Assembly (NCBI GenBank): GCA_016744655.1
Contig: JADGDY010000014.1
Location: 1 to 34,196 of the forward strand
DNA from: Bacteroidales bacterium
GTDB lineage: Bacteria > Bacteroidota > Bacteroidia > Bacteroidales > UBA12170
Length of the DNA stretch: 34,196 nucleotides
Direction of reading: 5' to 3'
Shown here: one piece after another, positions 9,110-17,489 of the stretch
How the letters are laid out: each line of letters opens with the position of its first letter
Position numbering within the stretch: the stretch's first letter is position 1
The notes under the pieces: generated by a model
Told to the model about the DNA's origin: nothing
Seen by the model: only the letters and a program-made list of their open reading frames with translations
Database searches by the model: none
Made by a program: the position numbers and the translations under genes

Positions 9110-9763
9110 ATGAAAAGAATTAATGTAGCCTTATTGTTGCTTTTGCAATTCTGTGCAGTTAGTGTTTTTGCACAATTTATGACTCCTCTCAGCAGTATTT
9201 CAGGTCCTGCTTTTGTAACTATGCAAAATGGAGATACTCTAAGTGGTGATTTAAAAAATGCCATGTCAGGTTCCAATGGAATAGTCAGTTTTAAAATTAA
9301 AAAAGCGGATGGTACTAGTGTGAAAATTAAAACTGCTGATGTAGAAGAACTAAGAATTAAAATCGACGGATTAGCAAGAATGGAAATGGTGGCCAATGCT
9401 GAAATCCACTTAACAAAACCCGAAAAGAACAACCTGGAACAAATTGGAACAAGAGAATATATCATCTGGGAACAAGTAAAGCATTATAAAAAAGATAAGT
9501 ATTTACTTCTTCAACTCATTAATCCTGAATTCGATAACAAAATTAAAGTTTATGCTGTTCCTGCTCCACCTAGCTCCGAAATAAGCAACGATAACCTCAG
9601 TTATTATGTAGTTAAAGATGGTGTTACCAAGAAAATGAGTAATAAAGATTACAAAAAAGGAGGTTATGCTGAATTGTTTTCTGATTGCCCACAAATGGAA
9701 AAGAAAAAACCAAAGATTGCGGACTTAGCTCAAGATATTTTAGAGTATAACGATTGTAATTAA
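9110..9763 (+). CDS. Exported protein of unknown function
   Basis: This 217-residue protein starts with a signal peptide (about 1-21, ending SVFAQ). The mature part begins with a strand-rich stretch containing TMQNGDTLSGDL and a run of lysines with KIKTADVEELRIK, a pattern seen in small Bacteroidota periplasmic proteins where a quantity is reported per GDT motif. The C-terminal third is rich in Lys and Tyr (SNKDYKKGGYAELFSDCP) and keeps two cysteines near the end that might pair. There are no membrane helices or T9SS tail, so a periplasmic location is likely. The gene has its own good promoter and ends 24 bases before the inverted-repeat element at 9788. I do not recognise a family with certainty. 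Confidence 0.7.
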   Translation: MKRINVALLLLLQFCAVSVFAQFMTPLSSISGPAFVTMQNGDTLSGDLKNAMSGSNGIVSFKIKKADGTSVKIKTADVEELRIKIDGLARMEMVANAEIHLTKPEKNNLEQIGTREYIIWEQVKHYKKDKYLLLQLINPEFDNKIKVYAVPAPPSSEISNDNLSYYVVKDGVTKKMSNKDYKKGGYAELFSDCPQMEKKKPKIADLAQDILEYNDCN

Positions 9764-9787
9764 GAACAGTCTGTAAAAACTATTGAG

Positions 9788-9928
9788 GCTGTCCAAAAAG
9801 TAGTATTGGTCGTTGAGCGGAGTCGAAACGACTATAGAAAATCAATAACTTTGTCACTTTGACTGAGTCTATCTAGCTGCGCAGCAAGATAGACTCAGTG
9901 ATCTAAGATTATATCCTTTTTAGACAGC
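9788..9928. repeat. Inverted-repeat (MITE-like) intergenic element
   Basis: A 141-base block is bounded by GCTGTCCAAAAAG (9788-9800) and CTTTTTAGACAGC (9916-9928), which pair with one mismatch. Inside, GTCGTT/AACGAC flank a GAGCGGAGTCGA core (about 9809-9832), a type of short palindrome scattered through many Bacteroidota genomes. A second hairpin has 13-base perfect arms (9862-9874 and 9887-9899) around the palindrome GCTGCGCAGC. It sits between two convergent genes and ends in a T-run on the right, so it may also stop transcription. There is no transposase; any mobility would be supplied elsewhere. Confidence 0.75.
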
Positions 9929-9940
9929 ATCTTTTTTTAA

Positions 9941-10360
9941 CTACTCAAACAACTCCGATCTTTGGATTCCTTTAATAGAATGCTTTCGAGTGTATAAATA
10001 AATAATGAAGTGAATAAGCAGACCAATTCCCCAATAAATCATGGTTGAGTATACCGATGCTATTTTTTCGTAACTCGATTGAAACTCTAAAGTAAACCAA
10101 ATATATGCTATAGCATTACAAATGATATAGGTGTTAAAATGAAACCTAATACCTATGTCGTACCATGCAAAAGCAAGTCTATCTCTTTTGCCAAATATCC
10201 AACCCAATGAAAAAATAAATAAAGCATAGCAAACAGTTATGATCCAGACCCAAGAAAAATGCTGATTTTGAAGTAGACTGCTCAAAGCATATCTAAAAAC
10301 AATGGTAATGACGGCGAGTAAAACTGAAAAAATGATTAGATTTTTTGTGAAGTATTTCAT
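9941..10360 (-). CDS. Four-helix membrane protein paired with the PadR regulator
   Basis: This 139-residue protein has four hydrophobic segments at about 7-27, 38-56, 75-95 and 105-124, and a basic C-terminus (TRKHSIKGIQRSELFE). Its ATG overlaps the stop region of the regulator upstream by four bases, so the two are translationally coupled. In Bacteroidota, PadR-like regulators are often followed by a small membrane protein of unknown function, and this fits that arrangement. No transporter or enzyme motif is visible. The gene ends against the inverted-repeat element at 9788-9928. Confidence 0.7.
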   Translation of the reverse strand: MKYFTKNLIIFSVLLAVITIVFRYALSSLLQNQHFSWVWIITVCYALFIFSLGWIFGKRDRLAFAWYDIGIRFHFNTYIICNAIAYIWFTLEFQSSYEKIASVYSTMIYWGIGLLIHFIIYLYTRKHSIKGIQRSELFE

Positions 10361-10746
10361 TTCTTATTCTCCTTATTGATTAGATTATTAATATTTGGTT
10401 TGAAAAATAAATTGATATTTCTATCAGTAAATTGGTCCAATAGCGAGTGTCCCAATTTGGTTAAAAAATAGTATTTTCTTTCGGGTCCTTTATTCCCTTC
10501 TCCTTTTTCAAAATCTACCACGCCAACATGTTGGTATTTTCTGAGATTCCGATATAGGCTTTGACTTTCACAGCTCATGGTATGATTAGATTCTGTTTCC
10601 ACAAAAGTTTTAATCTCATCTACATATTTTTTACCTTCTTTTAGAGATAAAAATATCCATAAAGTGAGTTGACCCTTTTTATAGGTCTCCTCCCATGCTG
10701 ATAGTAATTCTTCTAATTGTATTTTTTTGCTCATGTATAATGCCAT
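10357..10746 (-). CDS. PadR-family transcriptional regulator
   Basis: A 129-residue winged-helix protein. The pattern KGQLTLWIFLSLKEGKKYVDEI, then SQSLYRNLRKYQHVGVVDFE and GPERKYYFLTKLGHSLL, matches the PadR wing and helix layout, including the R-Y-Y wing and the T-x-x-G-x-x-L helix. Two starts are possible: ATG 10746, or ATG 10734, which removes only four residues. PadR proteins usually repress membrane-protein or stress operons and respond to small molecules or envelope stress. Here the partner is a four-helix membrane protein. A palindrome at 10761-10773 lies where an autoregulatory operator is expected. Confidence 0.75.
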   Translation of the reverse strand: MALYMSKKIQLEELLSAWEETYKKGQLTLWIFLSLKEGKKYVDEIKTFVETESNHTMSCESQSLYRNLRKYQHVGVVDFEKGEGNKGPERKYYFLTKLGHSLLDQFTDRNINLFFKPNINNLINKENKK

Positions 10747-10760
10747 TAGTATTAATCAAC

Positions 10761-10773
10761 TTGTATAATACAA
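10761..10773. promoter_or_regulatory. Candidate PadR operator (perfect palindrome)
   Basis: TTGTATAATACAA is a perfect 6-1-6 inverted repeat that overlaps the -7 box by three bases and covers the likely transcription start. Its place and symmetry fit a dimeric repressor such as PadR; binding is an inference. Confidence 0.45.
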
Positions 10774-10802
10774 AGATAATATAATTAAAATGAGATATGC
10801 AA
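10771..10802 (-). promoter_or_regulatory. Bacteroidota promoter for the PadR/membrane-protein operon
   Basis: Read on the minus strand, TTG (10802-10800), a 21-base spacer and TATCTTTG (10778-10771) give a full consensus match. The -7 box lies 24 bases from the start at 10746. Confidence 0.6.
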
Positions 10803-10873
10803 GTATTTTTTAATTAATTTTAGAGAAATCACTATATTCGTTGATACTTAACGTATTATATAATAATATCATC

Positions 10874-11716
10874 ATGAAAATTGAAAACCACTTATTAGTA
10901 GGGAATTCTTCTAGTGAAGACCTCACCTTTCAAGAAAGTCCAAATCACTCAGGTCACTTTGCAAATGCCAGACCAGATACTATTATTATTCATTACACCG
11001 CTGGCGGTTCTGCAGCATCCTCAGCCAATTGGCTTTGTAATTCTCAGGCCAAAGCATCGGCACATATAGTTATTGGAAAAAAAGGAGAAATATTTCAGTT
11101 ATTGCCATTTGATAAAATTGCTTGGCATGCTGGACCTAGTAAATGGAAAGACAGGTCTGGGCTGAATAAGTATAGTATTGGAATTGAAATTGCCAACGCG
11201 GGGCCTTTGGAAAAAAGAGCAACTGGATATTTTACTTCTTTTGGAAAAGCTATAGCTCCAGAAAATGTTGTTCTAGCAGCACATAAAAATGGAGGTGGAG
11301 AAAGAGCTTGGGAAGCCTATACCGATCAGCAAATTGATATGGTTGAAAAACTATGTATTCTTTTAAAGCAGGTTTATCAGATTGATGAGATCCTGGGGCA
11401 TGATGATATATCACCTGCAAGAAAAGAAGATCCGGGTCCTGCTTACCCAATGATTTCCTTACAGAACAAAGTAATTATAGGTCGTAAAGATGAGGAGCTT
11501 GAAGAACAAAATGAAAGCCCAGTTTATCCTTTGGCAAAAGTAAATGCGGATTTTTTGAATATTCGTTTGCAAGCCAGTATAGATTCTATGAAAATTGCTG
11601 AACCATTGAAAAGAGGTGGTTCTTTAAAAATCCTCGAAACCAAAGGAGAATGGTGTAGAGTAAAAGCAGAAATAGAAGGTTGGGTGAGTTCAAAATATGT
11701 AAAACGAGTAGATTAA
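10874..11716 (+). CDS. N-acetylmuramoyl-L-alanine amidase (AmpD-like) with SH3 domain
   Basis: I chose ATG 10874 (280 residues). An in-frame TTG at 10841 adds 11 residues without improving the protein. Residues ~30-195 are an amidase_2 zinc domain: His40 in IIIHYTAG, His176 in LGHDDIS and Asp186 in KEDPGP. The 10-residue His-Asp spacing is the same as in AmpD. The enzyme should cut the bond between MurNAc and L-Ala of peptidoglycan fragments. Residues ~215-280 resemble a bacterial SH3 domain (NADFLNIR, EGWVSSKYVKRVD), which would bind wall peptides. There is no signal peptide, so it may recycle wall fragments in the cytoplasm or be a phage-derived lysin. No other phage gene is near. Confidence 0.85.
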   Translation: MKIENHLLVGNSSSEDLTFQESPNHSGHFANARPDTIIIHYTAGGSAASSANWLCNSQAKASAHIVIGKKGEIFQLLPFDKIAWHAGPSKWKDRSGLNKYSIGIEIANAGPLEKRATGYFTSFGKAIAPENVVLAAHKNGGGERAWEAYTDQQIDMVEKLCILLKQVYQIDEILGHDDISPARKEDPGPAYPMISLQNKVIIGRKDEELEEQNESPVYPLAKVNADFLNIRLQASIDSMKIAEPLKRGGSLKILETKGEWCRVKAEIEGWVSSKYVKRVD

Positions 11717-12119
11717 GACTCGGTGAAACTCCCCTTTGCAAATTCCCAAATGAATTTTCAGAATGGAACTTTTTAAGAAAGAAACTTGAGCATTGTAATA
11801 AAAATCAAGCGAAGGACTGTTTACCAGAACTCGATTAAAAGTTCAATTCAATAAAAAGTAAAAAAGCACATTTTGTTTAAGTCAGATAATCATGAAGATA
11901 TGCTAAAATTAGAGATGGAATAATCCTCATCGAAAACGAAATTATTTTTTTCAGATATAGCAAGACTGGTTGATTTTGAAACTAATTCTAAGTTTTTATT
12001 TATTGTTGTAATTGAGGGGGGTACACTTCTTTATTTCTCCTTTTGCGCATGTCAAGTTTTACTGTATAGTATAATTTTCTATATTAGCCTGTTTTAATGT
12101 ACAAGCAATATTAAACTAT
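11717..12119. other. Intergenic region of 403 bases with no supported gene
   Basis: No long open frame or RNA gene is recognisable here. TATATTAG at 12080-12087 is a weak -7 candidate for the gene at 12120, without a TTG at the right distance. Confidence 0.5.
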
Positions 12120-14030
12120 ATGAAAAAGACATTTATCCTACTATTTTTACTCCAATTCACTTTCTTATCTTTTTCGCAAACAACAGAAGAAATAGAAAAA
12201 ATATTTCCCAATGAAGATGCCGTAGATATTTTAAGAAGCGAACTAATTATTATTCGTGACTATTCAAGTAACTTAAAAATCACTAATCAAGTTTATTCCA
12301 AGAAAAGGATTATTCATAATGACAACCCAAATCATTATTGGCCTGACCATGTGTTTTATAGTGCTCTGAGTCCATCGGTAAATATAGAAGGAGTGACTTT
12401 GAATTCTACAATAGGTAAGGGAAACCAGAAAGCTTATATCCCTGAAGTAGAAAGTATGATTGAAAGCAGCGATTTATATTCTGATATGTCGAATCAAGAA
12501 GTGTATTTTTTAGATGCTACTAGAGGATCCAATTTAGTATTGGAATTTGACAAGAATATTAATGGGCCACTTTTTTTTACTCCATATTCATTTGTTAAAG
12601 AGCATTCGTGTTTAAAATCTAGATTAATCATCAGATGTGAACCTAATATAATATTGGGATGGAAATATCATGGGCCTGATTCATATCAATTTGAATTCAC
12701 TAAAAAAGAAACGGATGGTATGGTAGAATATAAATGGGAAATGGACACTGTAGCTACTTTTGATATAGAAACCAATGGCCCTGGAATTCAGGAGTTATCA
12801 CCAAAGATTATTTTTTATGTAAAGACCATTGTTAGAGATGAAAAAGCTATTCCATTTCTTGATAGTATAGCTTCTCTTCATAAATGGTATAGAACTTTAG
12901 TAAAACAAACCAATTATAAATCTAAGCAAAGTATTAATGAAATTGCCCTTGAAATAACAGATACATGTAGTAATGAGGATGAAAAGATTAGAGCGGTTTT
13001 TCAATGGGTACAAAGAAATATAAAGTATATTAATACTTCAATAGGTCTAGGTGGTTTTATCCCCGATGATTGTGTTGATGTGTTGAGGAATAGATATGGT
13101 GATTGTAAAGCCATGACTAATCTTACAAAAGAGATTTTAAAAGCTGCAGGTGTTGATAGTTATTATTGCTGGGTTGGGACAGTAGATTTGCCATATACTT
13201 ATGCAGAAAACTTTACTTCCTCTACCGATAACCATATGATTTTGGCGGTTGGTTCAAAAGATAATTACAAATTACTGGATGCAACCAATAGTTTCGGCGA
13301 ATTGTACAAAGCACCTTATTATATTCAAGGGAAGGAAGTTTTAATTTCTTTAGGACCTAAAGATTTCGTAATTCATAAAGTACCAATAGATTCTGCACAA
13401 GATAATTTATTATCGGATAAAACCTATTTATACGAAGAGGATGGCATTTTAAAAGGAAGAGCTCAAATAAAACTTACCGGAAGTATTAAGCATACCATTG
13501 AAATGGCATTTCCTTTAAAAGAAGAGGAAGTAATTGATTTTATAGCTGAAAACCTGAAAAAAGCGAACAATAAAGCCTTGCTCGACCATATTGAATATTC
13601 AGGGATTAAAGATAGAACGGATTCGATGAATATAGCCTACGATTTTAGTTTAAGTAAATATGGACAAACCGTAGGAGATAAAAAATATTTAAGCCTCCAT
13701 TTTACTGTTCCTTTTTACGATGATGAAATAGATATTTCTAAGCGCAAATTCGATTACCTATTCGAAATACCTTTTCTTGATGATTATGATATGATTTATG
13801 AAATACCTGAGGGATACCAGATAGAGCATATGCCAGCAAATAGAAAAGTAAGTTTTAATGATTATGAGTTTGATCTCAGTTATGAGAAAGTTGGGAGCCA
13901 GATCATCATGCACAGAAAAATACTGTTGAAAACACGCAGAATTAAGAAGAATGATTTTGAGAATTGGAATCAGTTTGTGAGTGAGCTCAAGAAATCATAT
14001 CGCGAAGTATTAGTACTTCAACACATTTAA
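12120..14030 (+). CDS. Exported DUF3857 / transglutaminase-like protein
   Basis: The 636-residue protein begins with a signal peptide (MKKTFILLFLLQFTFLSFSQ). A DUF3857 beta-sandwich spans about residues 40-210. A transglutaminase-like domain follows at about 270-400. Its catalytic triad is visible: Cys329 in YGDCKAMTNL, His372 in DNHMILAV and Asp387 in LLDATN. A C-terminal beta-rich domain extends from about 430 to the end. Transglutaminase-like proteins act as proteases or cross-linking enzymes. The biological substrate is unknown for the Bacteroidota members. The next gene, 32 bases downstream, is a paralogue without the triad, so the two probably form one operon and may form one complex in the periplasm. 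Confidence 0.85.
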   Translation: MKKTFILLFLLQFTFLSFSQTTEEIEKIFPNEDAVDILRSELIIIRDYSSNLKITNQVYSKKRIIHNDNPNHYWPDHVFYSALSPSVNIEGVTLNSTIGKGNQKAYIPEVESMIESSDLYSDMSNQEVYFLDATRGSNLVLEFDKNINGPLFFTPYSFVKEHSCLKSRLIIRCEPNIILGWKYHGPDSYQFEFTKKETDGMVEYKWEMDTVATFDIETNGPGIQELSPKIIFYVKTIVRDEKAIPFLDSIASLHKWYRTLVKQTNYKSKQSINEIALEITDTCSNEDEKIRAVFQWVQRNIKYINTSIGLGGFIPDDCVDVLRNRYGDCKAMTNLTKEILKAAGVDSYYCWVGTVDLPYTYAENFTSSTDNHMILAVGSKDNYKLLDATNSFGELYKAPYYIQGKEVLISLGPKDFVIHKVPIDSAQDNLLSDKTYLYEEDGILKGRAQIKLTGSIKHTIEMAFPLKEEEVIDFIAENLKKANNKALLDHIEYSGIKDRTDSMNIAYDFSLSKYGQTVGDKKYLSLHFTVPFYDDEIDISKRKFDYLFEIPFLDDYDMIYEIPEGYQIEHMPANRKVSFNDYEFDLSYEKVGSQIIMHRKILLKTRRIKKNDFENWNQFVSELKKSYREVLVLQHI

Positions 14031-14062
14031 TCTTATTTATCTCAAATCAAAAAAAGAATCGA

Positions 14063-16018
14063 ATGAAGAATTTCATTAAACATATCATATTTTTCCTTGC
14101 ATTTATACTAGTTTCTCAGGCTACTCAGGCGCAACGAAACCGATGGAAGGCCTATGATTTTAAGGATACTACTGCTTTAGATTATATTGACCCACAGTAT
14201 TTGAATGAGGATGCCGTAGAAATTAAAAATATCAAGGTATTTGAATATAAAGGTTTAGGACCTTCCACACTTCAAAAGGCAGTATATAAGCTAGTCAGAA
14301 TTAACACCGATATTGGTCTAGAGGATTATAATAAAGTTGCTATTCCTATGTATGGGGTAAAAAAAATTGTTGATTTCAAAGTACGGTTTATATCACCAAG
14401 TGGAAAAGTAACATCAATGGATCGAAATGATTTATACGAGATTGACAATTTGGAAGGATATGGAGATTTTAAAGTTTTTGCTATTAAAGGTGCTGAAGTA
14501 GGAGGAGAGATAGAATTTAAATATACATTGAATCTATATCCAAGCAAATCTCATATAGAGATTTACTATAACGATTATCCAATACAGCAAGGAAGGTTCG
14601 AGTTGGTTGCCCATGGTGCTTTATCCGTATACGTAAAATCTTATAATGGTTTCCCTGAATTAGAAGTAGATTCGGATGGTAGACAGGCGTGGTATGCAGA
14701 TTTGAAAAATGTTGAACCTTTGAAAATCGAGAAATATGCAAACAATACTCCTCATAGAATGAAAATATCCTATGCCATAATGGGTGGTAGTGAAGCTACT
14801 GCATATACCGAATGGAGGAAAAAGTATACAAATATTTATAATTATTGTATGCAATTTTCAAAATCAGAATTAAAGAAGGCCTTAAAGTTATATCAAACCT
14901 TTCCTTTGACTGAGGCCACTGATGAACAAAAAATTAATTATATCAAGAAATATTGTAATGACAGTATAAGTATCTCCTATTCATATAGTGAGTATAATTT
15001 ACATAATATTATACGATATAAGATGGTTCCAAATAGCTATGGAAAGATAATATTGCAATCAGCTTTGTTTGAAGTGGCAGGTATTGAATGCGAAATTGTA
15101 CTAACTGGAGACAAGACCTTTGCTGAGTTTTCTACAGATTATCCATTTTCATATATGGTGAACAAAACTCTATTTTACTTTCCTATACTTGGCCAATATC
15201 TTGAGCCATTTGTAGATTATTATCCTTTAGGAATTGTACAAACAGACTATATTGATCAAGAAGGGTATTTTATTAAAAAACCTTCTGCTACCTATTATCA
15301 TAATATAACTGCAGTAGATACTTCTAGAACCAAAACAGAATATGAAATACAGCTTGAGTTAGTTGATGAGAACAAAGTTAATATTGAATGGCAAAGTTCA
15401 TATCGAGGTTATTGGGCAGCTCAATATCGAAATCTTTTTGCCTATTTAAATAGACAGGAAATAAATGATTATCTTGAAGATAAAGGCAAAAGGAGTTCTG
15501 TGAATGCAATTGTTCACAAAAGTGAATTATTTAATGATTCTTTGAGCTGGAATGATTCTATTGTCAAACCATTAATCATAAGGCATCAAATGTCTAGTGA
15601 TATGTTAGTGGAGAAAGGTGGAGAGGATTTAATCCTTAATATAGGATTTCTTTTGCGTACCCAAGCTAACCTCTATAATGAAGAGGAAGAGAGAAGTCAA
15701 GATATTGAATTGAAAAGCCCAATAAATAAATCTTATACCATTGAATTCGAAATTCCCGAAAATTACCAAATTGCTAACCTCGAAGAATTAATAGAGGAGG
15801 TTAAATATACAAATGAGCAAGGAAAGGTACAAGCAGGACTTGAGTCAAACTATGAGTTAAACGAGAATCTTCTAGTGTATAGAATCAGCGAATACTTTAT
15901 TAAATCATCCTATCCGGCTAAAGACTATGAGGAAATTCGAACAGTCATTAATCAAATGGCCGATTTAAAACATAAAAGCTTGGTGCTTCAACCAATCGAA
16001 AACAACACTGCTAATTAG
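14063..16018 (+). CDS. DUF3857 protein with degenerate transglutaminase domain
   Basis: This 651-residue protein has a signal peptide ending near ATQAQ (about 24) and the same layout as its neighbour: DUF3857 near residues 50-215, then a transglutaminase-like fold at about 285-400. The catalytic positions are lost: the GDCKAM loop is replaced by SYGKIILQSAL and the NHM histidine by FSYMVNK. It should therefore be a non-catalytic paralogue. The C-terminal domain resembles that of the neighbour (YTIEFEIPENYQI versus the IPEGYQIEHM region). Its stop overlaps the stop of the convergent NifX-like gene (16015-16018). A scaffold, regulator or binding role is inferred; no experiment supports one. Confidence 0.8.
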   Translation: MKNFIKHIIFFLAFILVSQATQAQRNRWKAYDFKDTTALDYIDPQYLNEDAVEIKNIKVFEYKGLGPSTLQKAVYKLVRINTDIGLEDYNKVAIPMYGVKKIVDFKVRFISPSGKVTSMDRNDLYEIDNLEGYGDFKVFAIKGAEVGGEIEFKYTLNLYPSKSHIEIYYNDYPIQQGRFELVAHGALSVYVKSYNGFPELEVDSDGRQAWYADLKNVEPLKIEKYANNTPHRMKISYAIMGGSEATAYTEWRKKYTNIYNYCMQFSKSELKKALKLYQTFPLTEATDEQKINYIKKYCNDSISISYSYSEYNLHNIIRYKMVPNSYGKIILQSALFEVAGIECEIVLTGDKTFAEFSTDYPFSYMVNKTLFYFPILGQYLEPFVDYYPLGIVQTDYIDQEGYFIKKPSATYYHNITAVDTSRTKTEYEIQLELVDENKVNIEWQSSYRGYWAAQYRNLFAYLNRQEINDYLEDKGKRSSVNAIVHKSELFNDSLSWNDSIVKPLIIRHQMSSDMLVEKGGEDLILNIGFLLRTQANLYNEEEERSQDIELKSPINKSYTIEFEIPENYQIANLEELIEEVKYTNEQGKVQAGLESNYELNENLLVYRISEYFIKSSYPAKDYEEIRTVINQMADLKHKSLVLQPIENNTAN

Positions 16019-16392
16019 TGATTGCAAACATGACCCTCGCCATGTGCTTCATGTTGCTGGCAGCTGATGCCGGAATCACCAATTTCTCCAGCTAAATAGG
16101 CTTGTGCTACTAGCTTTACATCACCTTGGCAGCCTCTAAAAACTTGTATGCCTTGGTTATTGAGAACATTTAATGCGCCATTGCCCATATTTCCGGCAAG
16201 CATTACTGTAACGCCTAAATCCTTTAATACACTTGCAATATTGCTCTTGCATCCGCATCCTTGTGGAGAAGGTAAAATTTCGATCTTCTCTATCTTTTTA
16301 TCTTGATCAATGGTCATGATTGTATAGGCCTCACAATGGCCAAAATGCCCATCAACTATATTTCCTCTGGTTGGTATTGCTAACTTCATCAT
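16015..16392 (-). CDS. NifX/NifB-family iron-molybdenum cluster-binding protein
   Basis: The 125-residue protein belongs to the dinitrogenase iron-molybdenum cofactor biosynthesis family (Di-nitrogenase fold). It begins with the typical KLAIPTRG strand, followed by VDGHFGHCEAY, a conserved His-rich loop, and AGNMGNGAL. Cysteines 20, 46, 48 and 88 and a Cys/His-rich tail (C111, H114, H117, H121, C123, H125) could hold a metal cluster. No nif genes are near, so a role in nitrogen fixation is not supported. Stand-alone relatives are common in anaerobes and facultative anaerobes and their job is mostly unknown. ATG at 16392 or the adjacent ATG at 16389 may be used. Confidence 0.85.
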   Translation of the reverse strand: MMKLAIPTRGNIVDGHFGHCEAYTIMTIDQDKKIEKIEILPSPQGCGCKSNIASVLKDLGVTVMLAGNMGNGALNVLNNQGIQVFRGCQGDVKLVAQAYLAGEIGDSGISCQQHEAHGEGHVCNH

Positions 16393-16498
16393 TTATTTCT
16401 TTTGATAGTAAATAATTCATTCTCTATTTCTTGCTCAAGAATGAAGCTACAAAACTATAAATTATTATGAGAATATGTTTAATAAAAATGAAATATCG

Positions 16499-17443
16499 TT
16501 AGCTTTTCCACTCCACCAAGCTTCCTCTATCCGATTTTAGAAGTGGTTTAGGTATACATGACCTAATTTCCTTGGACAGCTCTTCAATAATTCTCGATTT
16601 TTGATATTTGCGGGTATAAACCAAGCTTACCTCTCTTAAGGGTACCATGTTTTCAAAATGCCTCACCTGCTTTTTTCTTTGGGCATCTAAATCGTACCAA
16701 GCCAATTCTGGAATCAAAGTATAACCCCCTTCTTTGTCAATAATCTTGATCAGTGTATCTAGATTTCCTCCTTCAAATTCAAAGGGCAAATCGCTACTTT
16801 CTAAATGCTGGATATCGCAAAGGTTCACCACCTGATGCCGAAAGCAATGTCCATCGTTAAGAAGCCAAATATCATTGGTATGCATAGCCGAAACATTGAC
16901 TACTGGTTGTTGCATATATTCATGGTTTTTGTTGGAATAAATCAGCATTTCTTCATAGTAGAGAGGCTTTTCTGAAATTCCAGTTTCATTCAATGGAGTC
17001 ACTAAAATTCCAACATCAATGAGTCCTTTTTTTAGATATTCTGCTATTTTTTCGGTGACCAACTCGGTTACTTTAAGTTCTACTTTTGGAAATTTTCGTC
17101 TGAATTCTCCCGAAAACCTAGGCAGTAAATAGGGTGAAATTGTTGGGATTACACCAATCTTCAATTCACCACTTATATCTTCTCTACTTTCCTGAGCTAT
17201 AACTTCCAGCTTTTGGGCTTCTGCTAAAACTTCTCGCGCTTGCTCAATCAACTTTTCTCCTGCTATAGTTGGAACTACAGGCTGTTTACTTCTATCGAAA
17301 ATAATTACCTCCAAATCCTCCTCTAGCTTTTTTATTTGCATACTTAAGGTTGGTTGAGTTACAAAACTCTTTTCTGCAGCTGTTGCAAAATGACGGTAGG
17401 TATCCACCGCTACTATATATTCCAATTGTATTAAACTTATCAT
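16499..17443 (-). CDS. oxyR: OxyR-type peroxide-sensing LysR regulator
   Basis: A 314-residue LysR regulator. The N-terminal helix-turn-helix covers about 3-60 (FATAAEKSFVTQPTLSMQIK). The C-terminal effector domain carries Cys200 and Cys209 in LLNDGHCFRHQVVNLC. This has the spacing and sequence of the redox pair Cys199/Cys208 of E. coli OxyR, so peroxide should oxidise them to a disulfide and change DNA binding. It diverges from dps and a peroxiredoxin with a 169-base gap, the expected targets. The gap contains an OxyR-like half-palindrome at 17453-17467. It probably controls both itself and the two defence genes. I am confident in the family and in the redox cysteines. Confidence 0.92.
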   Translation of the reverse strand: MISLIQLEYIVAVDTYRHFATAAEKSFVTQPTLSMQIKKLEEDLEVIIFDRSKQPVVPTIAGEKLIEQAREVLAEAQKLEVIAQESREDISGELKIGVIPTISPYLLPRFSGEFRRKFPKVELKVTELVTEKIAEYLKKGLIDVGILVTPLNETGISEKPLYYEEMLIYSNKNHEYMQQPVVNVSAMHTNDIWLLNDGHCFRHQVVNLCDIQHLESSDLPFEFEGGNLDTLIKIIDKEGGYTLIPELAWYDLDAQRKKQVRHFENMVPLREVSLVYTRKYQKSRIIEELSKEIRSCIPKPLLKSDRGSLVEWKS

Positions 17444-17452
17444 TCCACAAAT

Positions 17453-17489
17453 ATAGACAAAATCTATTAGGTATTAAATATTATCAATT
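17453..17489. promoter_or_regulatory. Candidate OxyR operator between oxyR and dps
   Basis: ATAG (17453-17456), seven bases, then CTAT (17464-17467) is a perfect OxyR half-site element. Two further weaker elements (TAAA 17475-17478 and AATT 17486-17489) continue the 7-base spacing as in the four-element OxyR consensus. The block touches the TTG of the dps promoter, the place for an activator. Confidence 0.5.

Noticed and set aside
9088..9465. Open frame of 125 codons antisense to the exported protein gene at 9110
   Set aside because: The opposite strand has a signal peptide and a consensus promoter; the antisense translation is a hydrophobic by-product of Lys/Ile-rich codons.
10874..11716. 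Prophage remnant around the amidase
   Set aside because: No holin, integrase, capsid, tail or attachment repeats are visible near it.
16015..16392. Nitrogen-fixation locus
   Set aside because: Only a NifX/NifB-like protein is present; no nitrogenase or other nif genes are seen.
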